Counted from the first letter of the stretch, positions 1 to 14,200 are shown. The stretch is 64,000 nt of DNA from Selaginella tamariscina (GCA_003024785.1 PUQB01000366.1:62001-126000); one strand, 5' to 3'. The notes: generated by a model from the letters alone, not told the origin. Made by a program: numbers and translations.

Positions 1-834
1 TTATATCACACCAACGTTTATATATATATATAATATATTTATTCAGTCATCAGCACAACATACTTGAATTGATTGTATGATAAAAACTTATGATGTAATC
101 TATTTTAAAGTTCTTAGCATTTAGAAAATAACAGACATTTAATTATAATAATATTTTAATAGACTCATTTTAAAAACATAAAATTAAGTCAATATTAATT
201 TGTGTTTAAAATATTCAAGTTCATTATTTAGATTAAATATTTAAATTCTGATTTTTTAATTTAGAGTTAAATTTAGATTTTATTATATTGTTAATTGATA
301 ATTTATATGATTATACTTAGCCCATTCAAAATTAATTTTATAATTGATTTTGATATTTATGATGTATTTAATCATATTTTAGAAATATACTCTTTGAAAG
401 AATCTATTTAAATATTACAGAATATTCTATGTAAGTATTAATTTTAAACTTTATTTAAGAAAGGAGTTCCAATATAACCGCTATCTGAAACTGTTAATGT
501 TGATAATCTTTAGGTTTAAAGAATTATAACGATTTTACTTCAATTTTAAATTTTGTTTAAAAAGATTATAGTATATTAAGAATATGTTTTACAACATATC
601 TTTGGATAATTTAAATTTGATTCAACACATAAAAAAATTGGTGTTTATTTACATTAGGTGTTTTAAGTTCTACACCATTTAAATCCTTAATATTATGTAT
701 TTTATAATACTCACCATTCAATTCTTAATACTGTATAAATGTCCACGTGTGTATGTATGTGCAATTCTATTTAAAAAATCATAAAAGCAAATAATTATTT
801 AGCTTCCAATATATCTAGTTAACTATAATATATA

Positions 835-866
<32 letters not shown>

Positions 867-1311
867 ATATATATATTAAGAATATATCTTGTAACAGAAT
901 AAATGTATACCCTTATAGAAATATGCTGAAAAAAAAACTGTGGAGAACAATGAATATTAAATTCACTACGTATTTAGTAATAATATTCAATAAAAGATTC
1001 ATGCAGATATAAAAACACATTAGAGATATCCCAATTTTTAACAACAAATGCAATATTATCATATGATTATAAAACTATAACTTTAAAATCTCCATTCACC
1101 AGTAAAACAGTAAAAGAGTATAATATAAACAGCGTGCGTGCGTGCGTGCGTGCGTGCGTGTCAGTAAGCTTAAACTTATATTGTTAAAATGTGTGTGAAA
1201 ATGCAAAACAGGTCGTGATTAAAAGAGTTTTAATTTCACAAAATGCAGATAATGTGCTCCAATATACACAAGATTTCTGCAAACAAAATATAAAGGGGGA
1301 AAAAGTTTGTT
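1..1311. other. AT-rich spacer downstream of VPS54
   Basis: No convincing gene on either strand. The stretch is very AT-rich and holds a (TA)n run near 835-875 and a (GTGC)n run near 1131-1160. It probably contains the 3' UTR and polyadenylation region of the minus-strand VPS54 gene, whose stop codon is at 1312-1314, but I could not pick a specific signal. Confidence 0.7.
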
Positions 1312-3493
1312 TTACCTTAAAGGCGCTTCATTTCTAAATCTCTTCGCAAGAAATGTGTCAAGGTTTGGTTGATCTCCACCGTCTACCGGATCTGACGGCA
1401 CCCGCGAATACACGCAGTATGTGGTTCACATCCCGATAAAGACTACATATATAACATAAACACAAATACAGAGATGTTAACTATGTACATTCACACACAT
1501 ACACGTACACACATGCCCTGTATATATGCACTACACGCGGTTTTATTTGGATAGCAGGATATTCCAAGGTGTATGTATGTGTGTGCAATGACATACACAT
1601 GCATATAAGAATCTATATCATATATATGTATATTTTTAAGGATACAATTAACAAATAAAAAGATACAGGTATGGGCGCTATACATACAATAGCATATACA
1701 AAAGCTCAAGATATATCATGATAATCCTATATAGCCTGTGCATAACATAAACAATGAAACTGGTTACCTAGCCATACTACATATTAGACTAATTAAATAA
1801 TAATAATATTATTATTATTTGGAATTATGTACTCACCTTTGTTCAGCTTGTGGTGAAGATAATTCCAAATTAGAAAAGGTCTCTGTAAGTTGAGTGTGAA
1901 GCATCGTGACCACACGCCTATAAACAAAGCAATTAAAATCAATAACTCTCACTGTAAATATGGCTAACTAAGTTTAAGTTTACTACTTACGACCACAAAC
2001 TCTCTCTCTCTCTCTCTCTCTCCACACATGCACACACGAACACACACCGAATACTTACGAGAAGATGGACCGTAGATCCTCATCTAATAGCAAGGAGAGA
2101 GCACTCTGTGTAGAACACCCACTTCTTTTGTAACAGTACGTGCAAAATTGCTAGGTTGTTCATCAGTATCATCGGTGTTTTTATTCCAGACTTCAACCAC
2201 CTGAAACAGTTACCAATAATCGTAAATATAAATTATGTTTATCTTTTTAATCTCAAATATATTATCATGATATGAACCTGAGGTAACGCTTTCATGTGGA
2301 GTAATAGACGCTCTTTCATTATTTGTACCAGCTTTGTATGTATCTCTTCTCTATGGACTTTGTAATCCTGCAACATGGCGTTAGTTACATACCAAGTATA
2401 TTTTGTATTAAGACTTATAAAATACATACTCGCACACCTACATGTACTGTTGATATAGAAGGGTATATACATAATATAACCATAACTTTTCTGTACATAC
2501 ATACCGGCCGCATTCACCATCCTACTCCATATATCCAAACAATTACAGAGTTTATTATATCACTACTCACCTGTGCAATACGGTCTAATTCGTTTCAACA
2601 TTAAGGCCTTTCTAGAGTCTGCAATGTACACAGATAGCAATTTCTTGATTTCTGCAGCACGGAGAAAACATACATGAGATATACATACATCAATTATGAT
2701 GTGTGCGTGCGCGCATGTATTTTACCAGGAATCAGCACATGCAAGAAGGTAATGGTCTGACTAGCCAGTGCCAAATGCTTGGCTGTGATAGATTTCAATC
2801 CGGAAACCTGAATAAAGTATTATTAATGATTTTATCTAATACATAGTATGTATATTTTATACTCGTACATTTTATAGTCATGCGGAACTTTTAGATGGAA
2901 CAATCTATAGCAGATAATGATATACGAACCTGAAGAGCACCGGCACCAAGTACGAGCTGACAAGAGCGAGAGTTGAAAACCTGTAACACTCCAATTTAAT
3001 GAAGTGTTTGATTAACTAACGCAGTAAAAAAATGCTGACCTTAAGAATTTCAGCAACGCGGTGAACAACCTCCGTAGCCAAGGCAGGGAGCGCATTATTC
3101 ATATCCACGTACTCAGCTATCATCTTCAATAATATCAGACCACTGAAAAATAAGTATTAATCTGTAGTTCACATGGTATATAAAACATGTAAAACCTGAT
3201 GTATATTGCTGATATTATACCCTACCATGCATTTAATTATAGCACATAGAGCATTATAACAACATAGTGCACATATATGTGTATATGCAACACGCACGCA
3301 CACACACCTGTTGACTGTGTGATAACCAGTTCCTCGTATTCGTATCGTCTTCTTGAAGATCTCTCGGTGGGCTTTTGCGGCTTCAGACCCTCAGCTGAGT
3401 TCGCTGTTAACAAACAGTTTAAGAAAATGCGCGCGTGTTATGCAAATGTGTGAGAACACCTATGCGTTCATATACTATGTGCATCGCATATGT

Positions 3494-3530
<37 letters not shown>

Positions 3531-6500
3531 CTTCGAAGGCTCGCCAAATCGTCAGTGCTTTGAGGAACGTTCTCATCAGGGGGATGAGACGTGGAATTCT
3601 CTACACCGTTAGCTTTAAGTATCGCTGAGATCGCCGTTAACCTGACTTTCCACGTGGCCATCCTCGTGATCAAAGACGAATATCTTCTCTACTATATCCT
3701 GGAACTCGTCGGGAATATCAACAGGCGCCCATGTTTCCTGATCCAACACTGCTGTAATCTTAGCAATCTGCAAAACACATGTTAACTCAATATACACGCC
3801 TCTCTCGGCGTTTGTGTTTGCGTGTGAAGAAATACTATGTTAAACATGTCAACACATTGTTTGTCTAGTAGTACTATCTGATATGACTTACCCGAACCGC
3901 GTGTTGGGAATCAACAAAAGACTTGGCTTGAGACTGTACAGTACCACGTATGTTGTACCCCAAGCGGCCCCCAACCTATTCAAACATAAATATATATAAA
4001 TAACGTTATTGATCTTTGTTCAAAATAAAACGGTGGTATACGTACTTAGAGAGAGAGAGCTAGTTCTTGGGATAATTGTTATTGCTAAATCATTTATAAT
4101 ACACATGCACAACACACAAATGCATACCTTTTCTGTAGCAGAAATAAACTCTTGAGACATTGTGTATGCTCACAAACTCTTGCAAGCGCAGCTTTGGGTG
4201 AATTGGTGCTCGAACTCCAAGTAGCTTTCCCCAACGACCATGAGCAGCATCGCATGCCCCACAGCGCCTCCGTATTCTCCGCAGTACGTCAGCTCTATGT
4301 AAAACCACGTATATCTTTTAATACTATGTTGTCACTCTAAATAATAATAATAATATATTGCACGGATAACTATACACACACACACACACCTGAACTGCTT
4401 AGAAATATTTGAGAGTTGAGAACCTCTACTTCCTTTAACAATGAGAGGATCGCTGTCTGTAACACTTTGTGCAAGCACAGGAAGCGAACTCTGCTGTTGT
4501 TGTTCCTCTTCAGCAGCCTCTTCCGCAGCCGCAACAGCTGCAGCACCTACAGATATCACAATATTACTGCTACTGTCGTAGAAAGATGCAGGAGAGAGAT
4601 CCGTGTTTAAGTATTAACTCGTTATTTACAAATCTGTATATATGCACATTTATATTACCCATCTCTCTCTCTCTCACACACACACACACGCACACACGCA
4701 CACAACACGAACGCAATACAGCACAACAAACACAGAAACAGCTATACCTGAAGCAAACGCCGCTGCAACTGCTGCTGCCGCATATGTACCCTGCAGTCCG
4801 CTAACAATTTGCTCGACAGTATTTCGTATCTTTGCTGCTCGTACAAGACGCGTCTGTACAAGTTTTATGATTAATACGTATTGCAGATATATTTATCCTT
4901 ACATTTATAATATTATATAATGCACACTAGAAGTACTTACAACAAGATAGTCTACCTGAACGATTTTAAAAACAGCAATTAAAAGCTGTACAAATCCATC
5001 CGGCGATAAATTTCGCAGTTTACTCGCTAGAGAGAGTCCAAAACTGCTAAAGGAGAACACAAAATTAAAGAAAAGCAAATACGCTTGAAAATGTAAGTAA
5101 TTAATACTAGTTTCACACACACACACGCATGCACGCACATTAGCACTAATAATTAGCTACTAGAAACTGAATTCATAGTTACCGTCCACATCAGTTTGCC
5201 TATCCGTAGCAGGTGAATCCCCATCGATTGAACGGGTTAATAGAACTGGAAGTGATTCGGCTACAACATTTTAATTGCAGATTTGATGTTTGTAGTCAGT
5301 TGTCCTTGTACACTTTCAAAACTGCCGGCAACTTAGACTGCATCAAACAAATAAACTTTAAATATACAAGTGAATAAAATAATTATAACTGATTATAAAA
5401 TAATAATAAATCACTTTATAACTGTTTCCTAAATAAATAATATTATGCTACTATAAATTACATACCATTCAATTGACAAACTTACAGCCGTTTAGAGAGA
5501 AAGAGGAGGGGAGGGAGGGAAGGGAGAAAGAACATGATTAGACCGTTTATAAATGTAGTCTAATTTACTGTATTTAACAAGCCTAGACATATACCTGTCT
5601 TACGGTTCTTAACAAACCAATGGCAAGTGGTACAAGCTGCTCACGGAGGTTAGCCTCTTCTTCATCATCGATTTTCACCTGAGAATCCAAGTTATTCACG
5701 ATAGCAGTGATAACATGATTAATAAAAGCTGATAAAGCACCTCCGCGACAAGCTGTAAAGCTTATTTTTCATATTCAAAGACGCCAAGATAACAGAAGAT
5801 TCAAGGTCCTTTGAATCATGTATTGCAACCCTCACAAAATCCGCCGCTAGTATGCTAGAAATGAAAACAAAATTAAAATACGTACATAAAGGGATTAAAA
5901 ATATACAAATAAAACCGCGAATATACGACGTGTGTGTGTCTATAAAGGTGTATCTACACACGAATATTGTAATTCTTGTATATATGATTTTAAGGTTGTA
6001 TCAGGTTGAACATTACTGTATCCACACACTGCAATGTAATAAATACACTTGAATGTGTGTATATATACTCATAAGAATGTATTACATGTGCACATGTCAT
6101 ATACTTTTAAAGCCTTTATGATGTCGAACGTTACTCCATCCACACACTGCCATGTAGTACTGTATATATGTCTGTATATATGCATACATACGCAATCTCT
6201 CTCTCTCTCTCTCGGAAGAGTACTGATATAAAGTGTATTGTATACGTTGTATATATCTTACTTGTTAATGGCATTTGTAGAAGAAGCCAGCTGATCACCT
6301 AGATGTCGAAAGCAATGCAATCCAACAAGTTCATCGCCTTTCTACATCAGAAACTTGAGGTCAAACGACTTATATATGTGTGATGTGTATATCTGCAGTA
6401 CATATAGACGTCAACAGAAAAGAATGAAAATAAATTAATACAGCGTACTCACAAGAAATTGTTGCAACTCGTCAATCACATCTAAAGCACCAGCACAGTC

Positions 6501-8200
6501 GGCACTAGCAACAAGCTGTACATTGTAAGCAGAACATTAGCATTTTTAACAATAGATTACTTACGGTTACAATTCTTTATTATAATATTCTTACGATTCG
6601 TAATGCAGAGACTGCTTGGTTTACGTAGCTCATCAGTTTCAGCTTGTCATGAAGAGCCAGAATGTTGTCTCTCCGAGAACTGAGCGTATGAACCTGGCAT
6701 AAATAAACAAATAGCTATTATAAGCAGCTTAACTAGTATACTAACGGGATTATACAATAGTAAGAAATTTCTGAGACCTGATTGGCAGAATCCACCAAAT
6801 CACTCTCCAGCAAACGTACTGTTGATTTTAGCTCTTTCATCTGCTTGCAGGCTTCAAGCATTTTCTCATTAAGATCCTCAAGCTGCTTTTGTGCCTGTAC
6901 TTACATTGCTTCGGACTATGAGAGGGAGTGGGAGAGGGAGAGGGGGGGAGAGAGAGAGTGCGTGTTGTAAAAATGCAAGTACCTCGAAAAATGACTCGGA
7001 TCTAGCAGAAATCTCCTTCACGAGATGGACTTCAACAACATCTAGGTAATTGGTCAGCTTCTCCTGCATATGAAATATTTACATAAGAGAGAGACGAAAA
7101 TATAAGAACAAATATATTATTGCTATTCCTCGGTAGTTCAAACTATAGAATATTATTGTATATACATGATAAAAAGTCTCACTTCAGTTCACTCTTTACC
7201 ATCGATATAAAGTGTCTACTGTTTCACAATACACACATACACACACAAAGAGTTGAACCTGAAGCATCACATTATGCGGAATGCTAGAAAACGGGCAGGC
7301 GGCTTGGAAGGTCGAGCCTTTTTCCAAGGCAAAGTCTTCTTCGAAGAACAAGCTCGGAATTTCCCTTAAGCAGGCTGCAAGACCTTCCCCCCTTTGCCCT
7401 TCGCTAGTCCCAGGTTCATCCTGCAATTAATCTGCTATGTTAATATAATGCATCGGTTGCGATATATAACGTCATGGCAACAAATAAGGAATGTCTACGA
7501 GTTATAAACTGCTTTGTTTCTACATATTTTACGTTATTTGCATGTGCTGCATCTCAAATTAATCCTATACATAAACATAGTGTAGACATACAACTTACAC
7601 ATATAGATAAGCTTGTACAATATATACGTATCCACATATGCACACGCCCACGAATAGTGAGAGTTAAGATAGATTCAATACTATGGCGAGAGTTGAGGTG
7701 TATATAGTGTAACGAGTGTGTGTGCGAGCGTGTTTGTGTAATACTAAGACTCACTTCCTCTTCGAGACCAAATGCTCTTCTACGTCAACAAATCTACTGT
7801 ATGGCTCCGAGATCGAATCAACATAGTTACGAAAATCTGCACTTGAGATCTCCGGCAGGGACTTTAATGGAAGACTTGCACTGGCTTCTATAATAGAAGG
7901 ATCAGCTGAAAAGAACCAGCTGCCCCATGACGAATCCGGATGAGGATTATTGAGAATAGATGCCAAGCTCTGTCCCGCACTGTACTTACTCGGATCAAAC
8001 TCATCTGAAAATCTCCCGAAACTGTTCCTCCGCTTGCTGCTTCCTACCTAACATATGCATATATACATATATAGATCTGCATACCATATATAAGCATGTA
8101 CGCGTACCGATTTGAATCTAGTTGAGTCCAAAACCTTCTTTTTGAGTGGTTTTTGGTAGTAATCCCGTGAGCTTGCATCCGAAGAAGCAAGCGCTTCCAT
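1312..8200 (-). CDS. VPS54: VPS54, GARP/EARP tethering-complex subunit (25 exons)
   Basis: VPS54 is a subunit of the GARP complex (with VPS51, 52, 53), which tethers endosome-derived vesicles at the trans-Golgi. Exons (minus, 5' to 3'): 8108-8200, 7755-8047, 7259-7420, 6983-7063, 6778-6894, 6595-6693, 6453-6515, 6262-6341, 5604-5854, 5183-5337, 4956-5046, 4748-4853, 4390-4546, 4128-4294, 3892-3975, 3529-3767, 3308-3403, 3040-3142, 2930-2980, 2726-2807, 2571-2651, 2278-2367, 2059-2200, 1837-1917, 1312-1442. They sum to about 3.1 kb, close to the roughly 1030 residues I recall for Arabidopsis VPS54. Conserved blocks include LAACLREIPSLFFEEDFAL, YLDVVEVHLVKEISARSESFF, LVASADCAGALDVIDELQ, HGRWGKLLGVRAPIHPKL, AVLDQETW, CQLVLGAGALQVSGLKSI and VHREEIHTKLVQIMKERLL. 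The start ATG at 8198-8200 opens MEALASSDAS. The reading frame shifts by one base at about a dozen places (see findings), so the gene is either mis-assembled or freshly decayed. Exon 2/3 and 10/11 phases do not match. Confidence 0.93.
1990..2022. repeat. (TC)n microsatellite in a VPS54 intron
   Basis: About 15 TC units followed by a CA-rich stretch. It lies in the intron between VPS54 exons 23 and 24. A similar TC run is at 6196-6213 in the intron between exons 8 and 9. Confidence 0.8.
3498..3528 (-). repeat. (GT)n microsatellite forming a VPS54 5' splice site
   Basis: Read on the minus strand, VPS54 exon 16 ends in GAAGAG and the intron begins at once with about 16 GT units. The donor GT is therefore the first unit of the microsatellite. 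Similar but shorter GT runs start the introns after exon 13 (4389 downward) and exon 17 (3307 downward). Confidence 0.8.
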
Positions 8201-8600
8201 TTCCCTAGCTCAGATTCATGAAAAATGCCCTTCTGTGGATTCTTGAGCAGGAAATCGCTACTCCTGAACTCGGGCAATTTGCTATTCCTGGAGCATGACC
8301 ATTCCTGGAGCATGAACTCGGACTCCTGGATCATAAAATCGTAAAATTGCTACGTCTGGAGCATGAATCGCTATTCATGGAGCATGTAATTCGCTAGTGG
8401 AGCAGAAAATCGAGAGAAATCGATCGATTTCATGCACATTTCGAGATTCATCGCTTACCTCAAAGGCTCCAATGCGAGATCTGGGAAGCTAGTAAGCTAA
8501 ATGCACTGCCGAGAAGATATGTCCACGCTCCGGCATGATCGCTTCACTTATGAACCCTAATTTAGAACCCTAAAACAGAACCCTAAGAATTTAAATTTAA
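8201..8600 (-). promoter_or_regulatory. VPS54 5' leader with short repeats and telo-box-like motifs
   Basis: This is the stretch just upstream of the VPS54 start. A phrase like CTGGAGCATGA recurs four to five times between about 8280 and 8385 at uneven spacing. At 8553-8588 the sequence GAACCCTAA-like appears three times (ACCCTAA core), resembling the telo-box found in plant 5' leaders. The transcription start was not identified. The promoter role is inferred from position only. Confidence 0.4.
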
Positions 8601-9880
8601 GTAATATTTTGCATTTTATAAACTTCTTTTTGGCAATACTATTTCTAAATTGTATTTAAATATCTGTAGTTACCTGCACCTTCTTCTTTTTCTTTTTCTA
8701 AAAGTTGTTTTGTTGTATTTATTATTCTTAGACATTTATTTTGTTTAGTAAGAACTTTTTAAGAAGTTTAATTTCATTTGAAAGACACGTAAACCGAGTG
8801 ACGGTACTATAACACACACATGTATGAACACACGCACACAATATCTGCTAAGTTGAACCTCCCAACTAAGCAATATTATTCAGCTCTTTAGATATTAACT
8901 ATATGTTCTTTTTAATTTACATCAATATTCAAAGAAGTACTAAAATATTGTTTAAACATTGCATATTAAGGACTTGTAGAGGTAGAATCTTGCTTGCTAT
9001 TATTATAAGCATATTAAGGAAAGATATTATCCCATTTAGTTAGGTGATTACCCATACTAACTCATAACAACCTAAAAAACTTAATTAACTTTTTTAGTTT
9101 GATTATTTATTTATGAATGATCACCACTATTAAGTTTAAGTTTAATTCCCAAACAAAAATCTTATACACTTAATATCTCAATCATTAACCACATCACAAG
9201 GTATGGAAAATACATATAACATATACACACGTGCTAAGTCCACAACTTTAACATTTTTTGAGAGGTAGTTAAACAATAAATTATAATCCATATTTTTGCT
9301 GTGTCTTTGGCAAATGAACATGCAACTTGAACACAATATTTAAGCACTTAACATGTGATAACGTATTTTCATCACATTGCGTTTACCTTCCTTATATATT
9401 ATTTCTATATAAAAAATTCATCAAAAAACAATTTCCATCGTGCATGGTGAGCATTTAAATCTTTATGTGTCTTACAATAGTCCAGTAGTTTAGCTTATGA
9501 TTAGTATACATCTCAAATAATTGACCATTGTGGAGATAATGTTTTTATAGCTTTAATGCAATGAATTATAATCAATAGTTATTGTTCGCATGCGAAATAA
9601 CACTTTTCTACATCACCAAGCTTTTTGCTTTCAAAAGCAATAACATGCCCATCTTGCATGAGCACAACATCGAGGCTATCCGACATGCATGAGCACAACA
9701 TCGAGGCTATCCGACATGCATCACATAAACCATGTAAAGTTTTGCATTATTTGCTATAACAAGCACATGTGTTCATGTTAACAAAAACTTAAACATTTCA
9801 AAGTTATCATTCTGATTAGCTCCCCACATGAAGGGTACATTATGCTTAATAGGTTTGTTAAAGGCATAGCACCCTTAAAA
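8601..9880. other. AT-rich intergenic spacer
   Basis: No gene found on either strand. The only structure I see is a 31-bp tandem duplication at 9655-9716, listed separately. Confidence 0.6.
9655..9716. repeat. 31-bp tandem duplication
   Basis: Two exact head-to-tail copies of a 31-bp unit beginning TGCATGAGCACAACATCGAG, at 9655-9685 and 9686-9716. It looks like a recent local slippage or duplication event in non-coding DNA. Confidence 0.9.
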
Positions 9881-10800
9881 ATCTAAGGACAAAACACCTA
9901 GGTTTCATGTGTTTATTGGTATCAATCATGAATGAGAACCCTATGGTTGTGCTTGAAATGATTGAGGTAGAGAAAGGTAAAGAAGTTCATATGGAAGTCA
10001 AAAGGAACAACTCTATTCCAAATTTTGAATGGACTAATAAGGCTCTTACTACTGAATTCGCTTGTGTTAGTTTCACTTTGAGACACTTATGAAGTTATAA
10101 AAGATTTTCATGAGATTCTTGACCTTTTCTATAAGGAGCTATGAGAGTTATTAGAATTATGAAAACTTGTGGTTTTAAAAGTTTCTCTTTCAAACACTAA
10201 GAAAAGGCTTGTGCCAAGTTTTGATAATTGTGGCAGGCCGGTGATAGCTACTACTTGGCTAGTTAATGTTGAAAAGTTAGTGGAATTGCAAGATGAAGCA
10301 TTTCATGCAATGACTTTTGCCTTGATAGGAGAAGCATTCAAGTGATGGCATAGTGTGAGTGTAGAAAAGAAAAAAGTGGTTGATTGGTGAACTCACTTGA
10401 GAAGTTTAAGAATGTTTTCTTCTAAATATTTGTTAATGATTCTAAAGTGGCATTGTTATCATTACATAAGTGCACACAAAAAAGTAGCTTGGATAGTTAT
10501 ACCAAGGAGATCATTATTTATCAAGGACTGTTTTACTAGTAGAAGTTCAAAAGATGTACTTTTTGGATGGATTAACAAGTCCAATAATGATATTATAATT
10601 AGAGGTTGCTGACTTTGTTAATGTGTATCTCGAGAAGATGTTTAAAAAGGCACGGAATATTGATATCTCGGACTATGGTGAATATAAAAGTTATGGATTT
10701 CTTATCTTGATAAGGAACAGGTTTGATCGTTGTTACCACCCTTGAGATAAAAAGGGCAAGTAAGGAGAATTTGAGAAAAAATTGAATATATACATTAAGT
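9880..10800 (+). mobile_element. LTR-retrotransposon gag-like relic
   Basis: Broken plus-strand reading frames carry gag-like stretches, for example around 10400-10610 (SSKDVLFGWINKSNNDIIIR) and 9907-10080 (ENPMVVLEMIEVEKGKE). The order and style fit a retrotransposon gag region, but no LTR pair or pol is attached. It is a heavily broken fossil, cut off by the LTR at 10862. Family not determined. Confidence 0.4.
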
Positions 10801-10861
10801 GTTAAGTCGATGCTTTAAGTGTTGACACTACATGTGGTTAGAGAATGTACCTTTATGGGAC

Positions 10862-11211
10862 TGTCACGACCTTGTGCAAAGGGCGAAAACTTTAAAACAA
10901 GAGCGGAACCTTTGAGCTGAAAGGAGGAGATTGTATTTAAGAGAGAAATGAATACAAAATGAAACACAAGGCCGAAGACTGGTGTTGAATGATTTTGAGA
11001 AACTTAGAACTGGAACCCTGTTTATATATTTGAGGTCCTAAGGATTGTGTGGTTCACAACTGGTCTGGAACATGCGTTTGAATATATGCCTTTGTTGATG
11101 ATGTAATTCAGCATCCAGGATCATACGGACAAGTTGGCTAACACATATGTTAGCAAAAAGGTCTCAAGTTCAAGTCCTGTGAAAGGTAAAAAATAACCAA
11201 TGATTCTTACA
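10862..11211 (-). repeat. 3' LTR of the gypsy fossil
   Basis: A direct repeat of the segment at 15889-16238, about 350 bp, starting TGTCACGACC and ending near TTCTTACA. It lies at the downstream end of the minus-strand coding region, so it is the 3' LTR. Confidence 0.8.
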
Positions 11212-14200
11212 CTATCCCCCTTTCGATGATGAGCACCGCGGGACACTATCCCCAGTGTGTCACTGGTCCAGGTTTTGCAGGATATTGATGACGAAACTCG
11301 GCAACAAGATCAAGAGCATGAACAAGACACTATCCCTCCTTCGATGATGAGCACTGCGCGTCACTAGTCTAGGTTTGCAGGATATCGATGACGGAACTCG
11401 GCAACAAGATCAAAAGCATGAACAAGATGAGCAACATAAAGCTGACCACGAACAAGCTTGGAGTCAAGAATTGCAGCAACCAGTGTTGATAGTCCAGCTT
11501 GTCACAGGGACATGTGGTTGGCCAATGACGCCGGAGGAGCCACACTTGGCCACCAACTGTGAATGCTGGAGGAGAGAACCGTGCGCACTAGTCCAGGTTT
11601 TACAAGATATCGATGATGGAACTCAGCAACAAGATGAGGAGCATGAACAAGATGAGCAGCATGAAGCTAACCATGAACAAGCTTGGAGTTAAGAATTGCA
11701 GCAACCAGCGTTGATAGTCCAGCTTGTCACAGGGACGTGTGTGGCCAATGACGCCGGAGGAGCCACACTTGGTCACCAACTGTGAATGCTGGAGGAGAGG
11801 AATGGGAACGATCAGCAGCTTGTTGTTGCAAATCCCGAGTGCGTTGAAGATGATGTTGCACTTTTTCATGGACCTGTTGGAGATGCTCAACACGATCATC
11901 GGGAGCAGTGGTAAGGCCAGGAACCACGGGTAAGCTGTAGGACCAGCGAGATGAACACCAGAGAACGCAAAAAATGGCGACACACCTATGGATGAGTGTG
12001 CCGTGTTGTTGTATGCGAACTTGGCAGCAGGAAGGAGATCGACCCAATCATCTTGCAGATGAGAAATGAAACACCAGAGATATTGTTCCAGAGTCTGAAT
12101 CTTGCACTCTTTGGCTATCTATTTTAGGATGATGTGTAGTAGACAGCTTCCCGGTGATACGTAGCCAATCTAGGAATCTCTGCCAGAATGCCGAAGGAAC
12201 TGGGGACCTCGATCAATAACAAGTTCATCAGGAAGACATGAGACGGAACACCTCCCGACACCAGATCTGTAGTATCAGGACCCGAACATGTCTTGTTGCA
12301 ATGAACAAAGTGCGCCATCTTAGAGAATCGATTAACAATGATTAGGACAGCATCAAACCTCTAGAAGCGGTAAATCAGTGAGGAAATCCATGGTGATGAA
12401 GGACCATGGCTGTTGAGCAATAGGAAGAGGCTGTTAGTAGTCCAACTGGTCAATGACAAAAAAGCTTTGTATGCTGACATGTGTCATAAGATTGCACAAA
12501 TTTCTCAATATACATGCGAAGCCGAGGCCACCAGAACACACACTTACTAGCTCGATCGTCTTTTGAATGCCAAAATGTCCTGCAGCTGTGTTTCATGGCC
12601 ATGTTGGACAACTCGCAACCTCAATTCTCCGTCCGAAACATAGATTTAGATGTGGGTGGTACAACAACTCATTATGAAGATGGAAAGCAGCATAATCTCG
12701 TAGTTGTGACCCTGAAGACAATGGCTGAAACTCATCAAATATGTGCAAGGACATCACGAGCAAACTCGTCTTGAGGAAGACTTTCTCGGATTAAATCCAA
12801 AAATGAAGTATCAACTGGAACAAAAGAACGGGAAAGTGCATTCACCAACAACTAGTCGAGCTCAAGATGACTTGTTCTTGTTAATCAAATGGGATTTCAC
12901 CTGGTACTGGAGCTAGGTAATTGTGATGAGATAAAGCATCTGCTTTGCCATTTAGACGACCGAGACGATGAATAATCACGTATCAGAATCGAGACAAAGA
13001 CTGTGCCCATCGCTCCTGACACCGATTGAGAAGTCGTGCTGTTGCCCAGTACTGGAGGTTCTTGTGATCACAATACACCTTAACCACATGCAGGGAACCT
13101 TCAAGGAATCTGTGCCACTCCTCAAAGGCATCAACGATTTTCAGCAACTCCTTATTGTAGACATCGTAGTTGATCTCAGGTGCAGTGAACTTGCGGGAAT
13201 GGAAAGCAATAAGATGGAGAAGATGATCTAGACCTTCCTGGGATACCACTCCACCAATAGCAAAGTCAGAGGCATCAGCTTCCACGAAATATGGCTTCGC
13301 AGGGTCAGGATGGATAAGAATAGGTGCCGAAGTGAACGCTTTCTTTAGGAACTCGAATGCCTCCTTAGCCACAGAGATCAGACAAATAAAACATCCTTGC
13401 CAGTCAACTTCTCAATGGCAATGCAATCTTGGAGAAATCCCGAACGAAACGTCAATAGAAGTTCACAAACCTAAGGAAACATCGAATGTCAAAACATTTG
13501 ATGGTTTCTCCCGCTCCAATAAGTCCGGACTTTTGTAGAATCCATGTGAACACCTTCAGCTGAAATGATGTACCCCATGAACTCGACAAACTGCTGATTG
13601 AAAAGCACTTCTCCAACTTGGCAAATAGGTGGTGCTTCCAAAGCTTCTCCAAGACTAACCATACATACCGTTCATGTTCTTCTCGAGTCTTGGAAAATAT
13701 CAGATGTCGTTTAGTACATGATGACAAACAAATCCAAGAAGTCCCGGAAAATATCGTTAGCGCACAAACAGCATTACTACGTACTCAAAATGTCTGTAGC
13801 GTGTACGAAATGTTGTTTTTCACTCGTCCCTTTCTCGGATTCGAATGAGATTGTACGCTCCTTTAAATCGATCTTTGTGAAATACCGGGCACCAGAAAGA
13901 CGCTCGAGCATGTCAAAGACGAGCGGGAGAGGATACTTGTTTGGAATGGTGACCTTATTCAGATCCTGGTAATCCACCACGAGCCGAAGACTTCCATCAT
14001 TCTTGAAAACAAAAAATATTGGGGCACCAGGTGATCGTGAATGACGGATAAATCCGATGACAAAGATTCTCCTAAATATATTTCCTCAATGTCTCTAACT
14101 CTGTCGGTGAGAGACTGTAGATGGGACCGGAGGATGGCTGCTTACCCTCAACGAGATCGATAGGACAGTCGTACTCACGGTGCGGTGGCAAGACAGAAGC

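Noticed and set aside
4332-4920. Plus-strand open frames overlapping VPS54 exons 12-13
   Set aside because: They mirror the minus-strand coding exons and run into CA/TC repeats.
5719-5961. A very short intron near 5750-5800 in VPS54 to explain the frame change
   Set aside because: It would be under 50 nt with a poor donor; a one-base indel like the other breaks explains it better.
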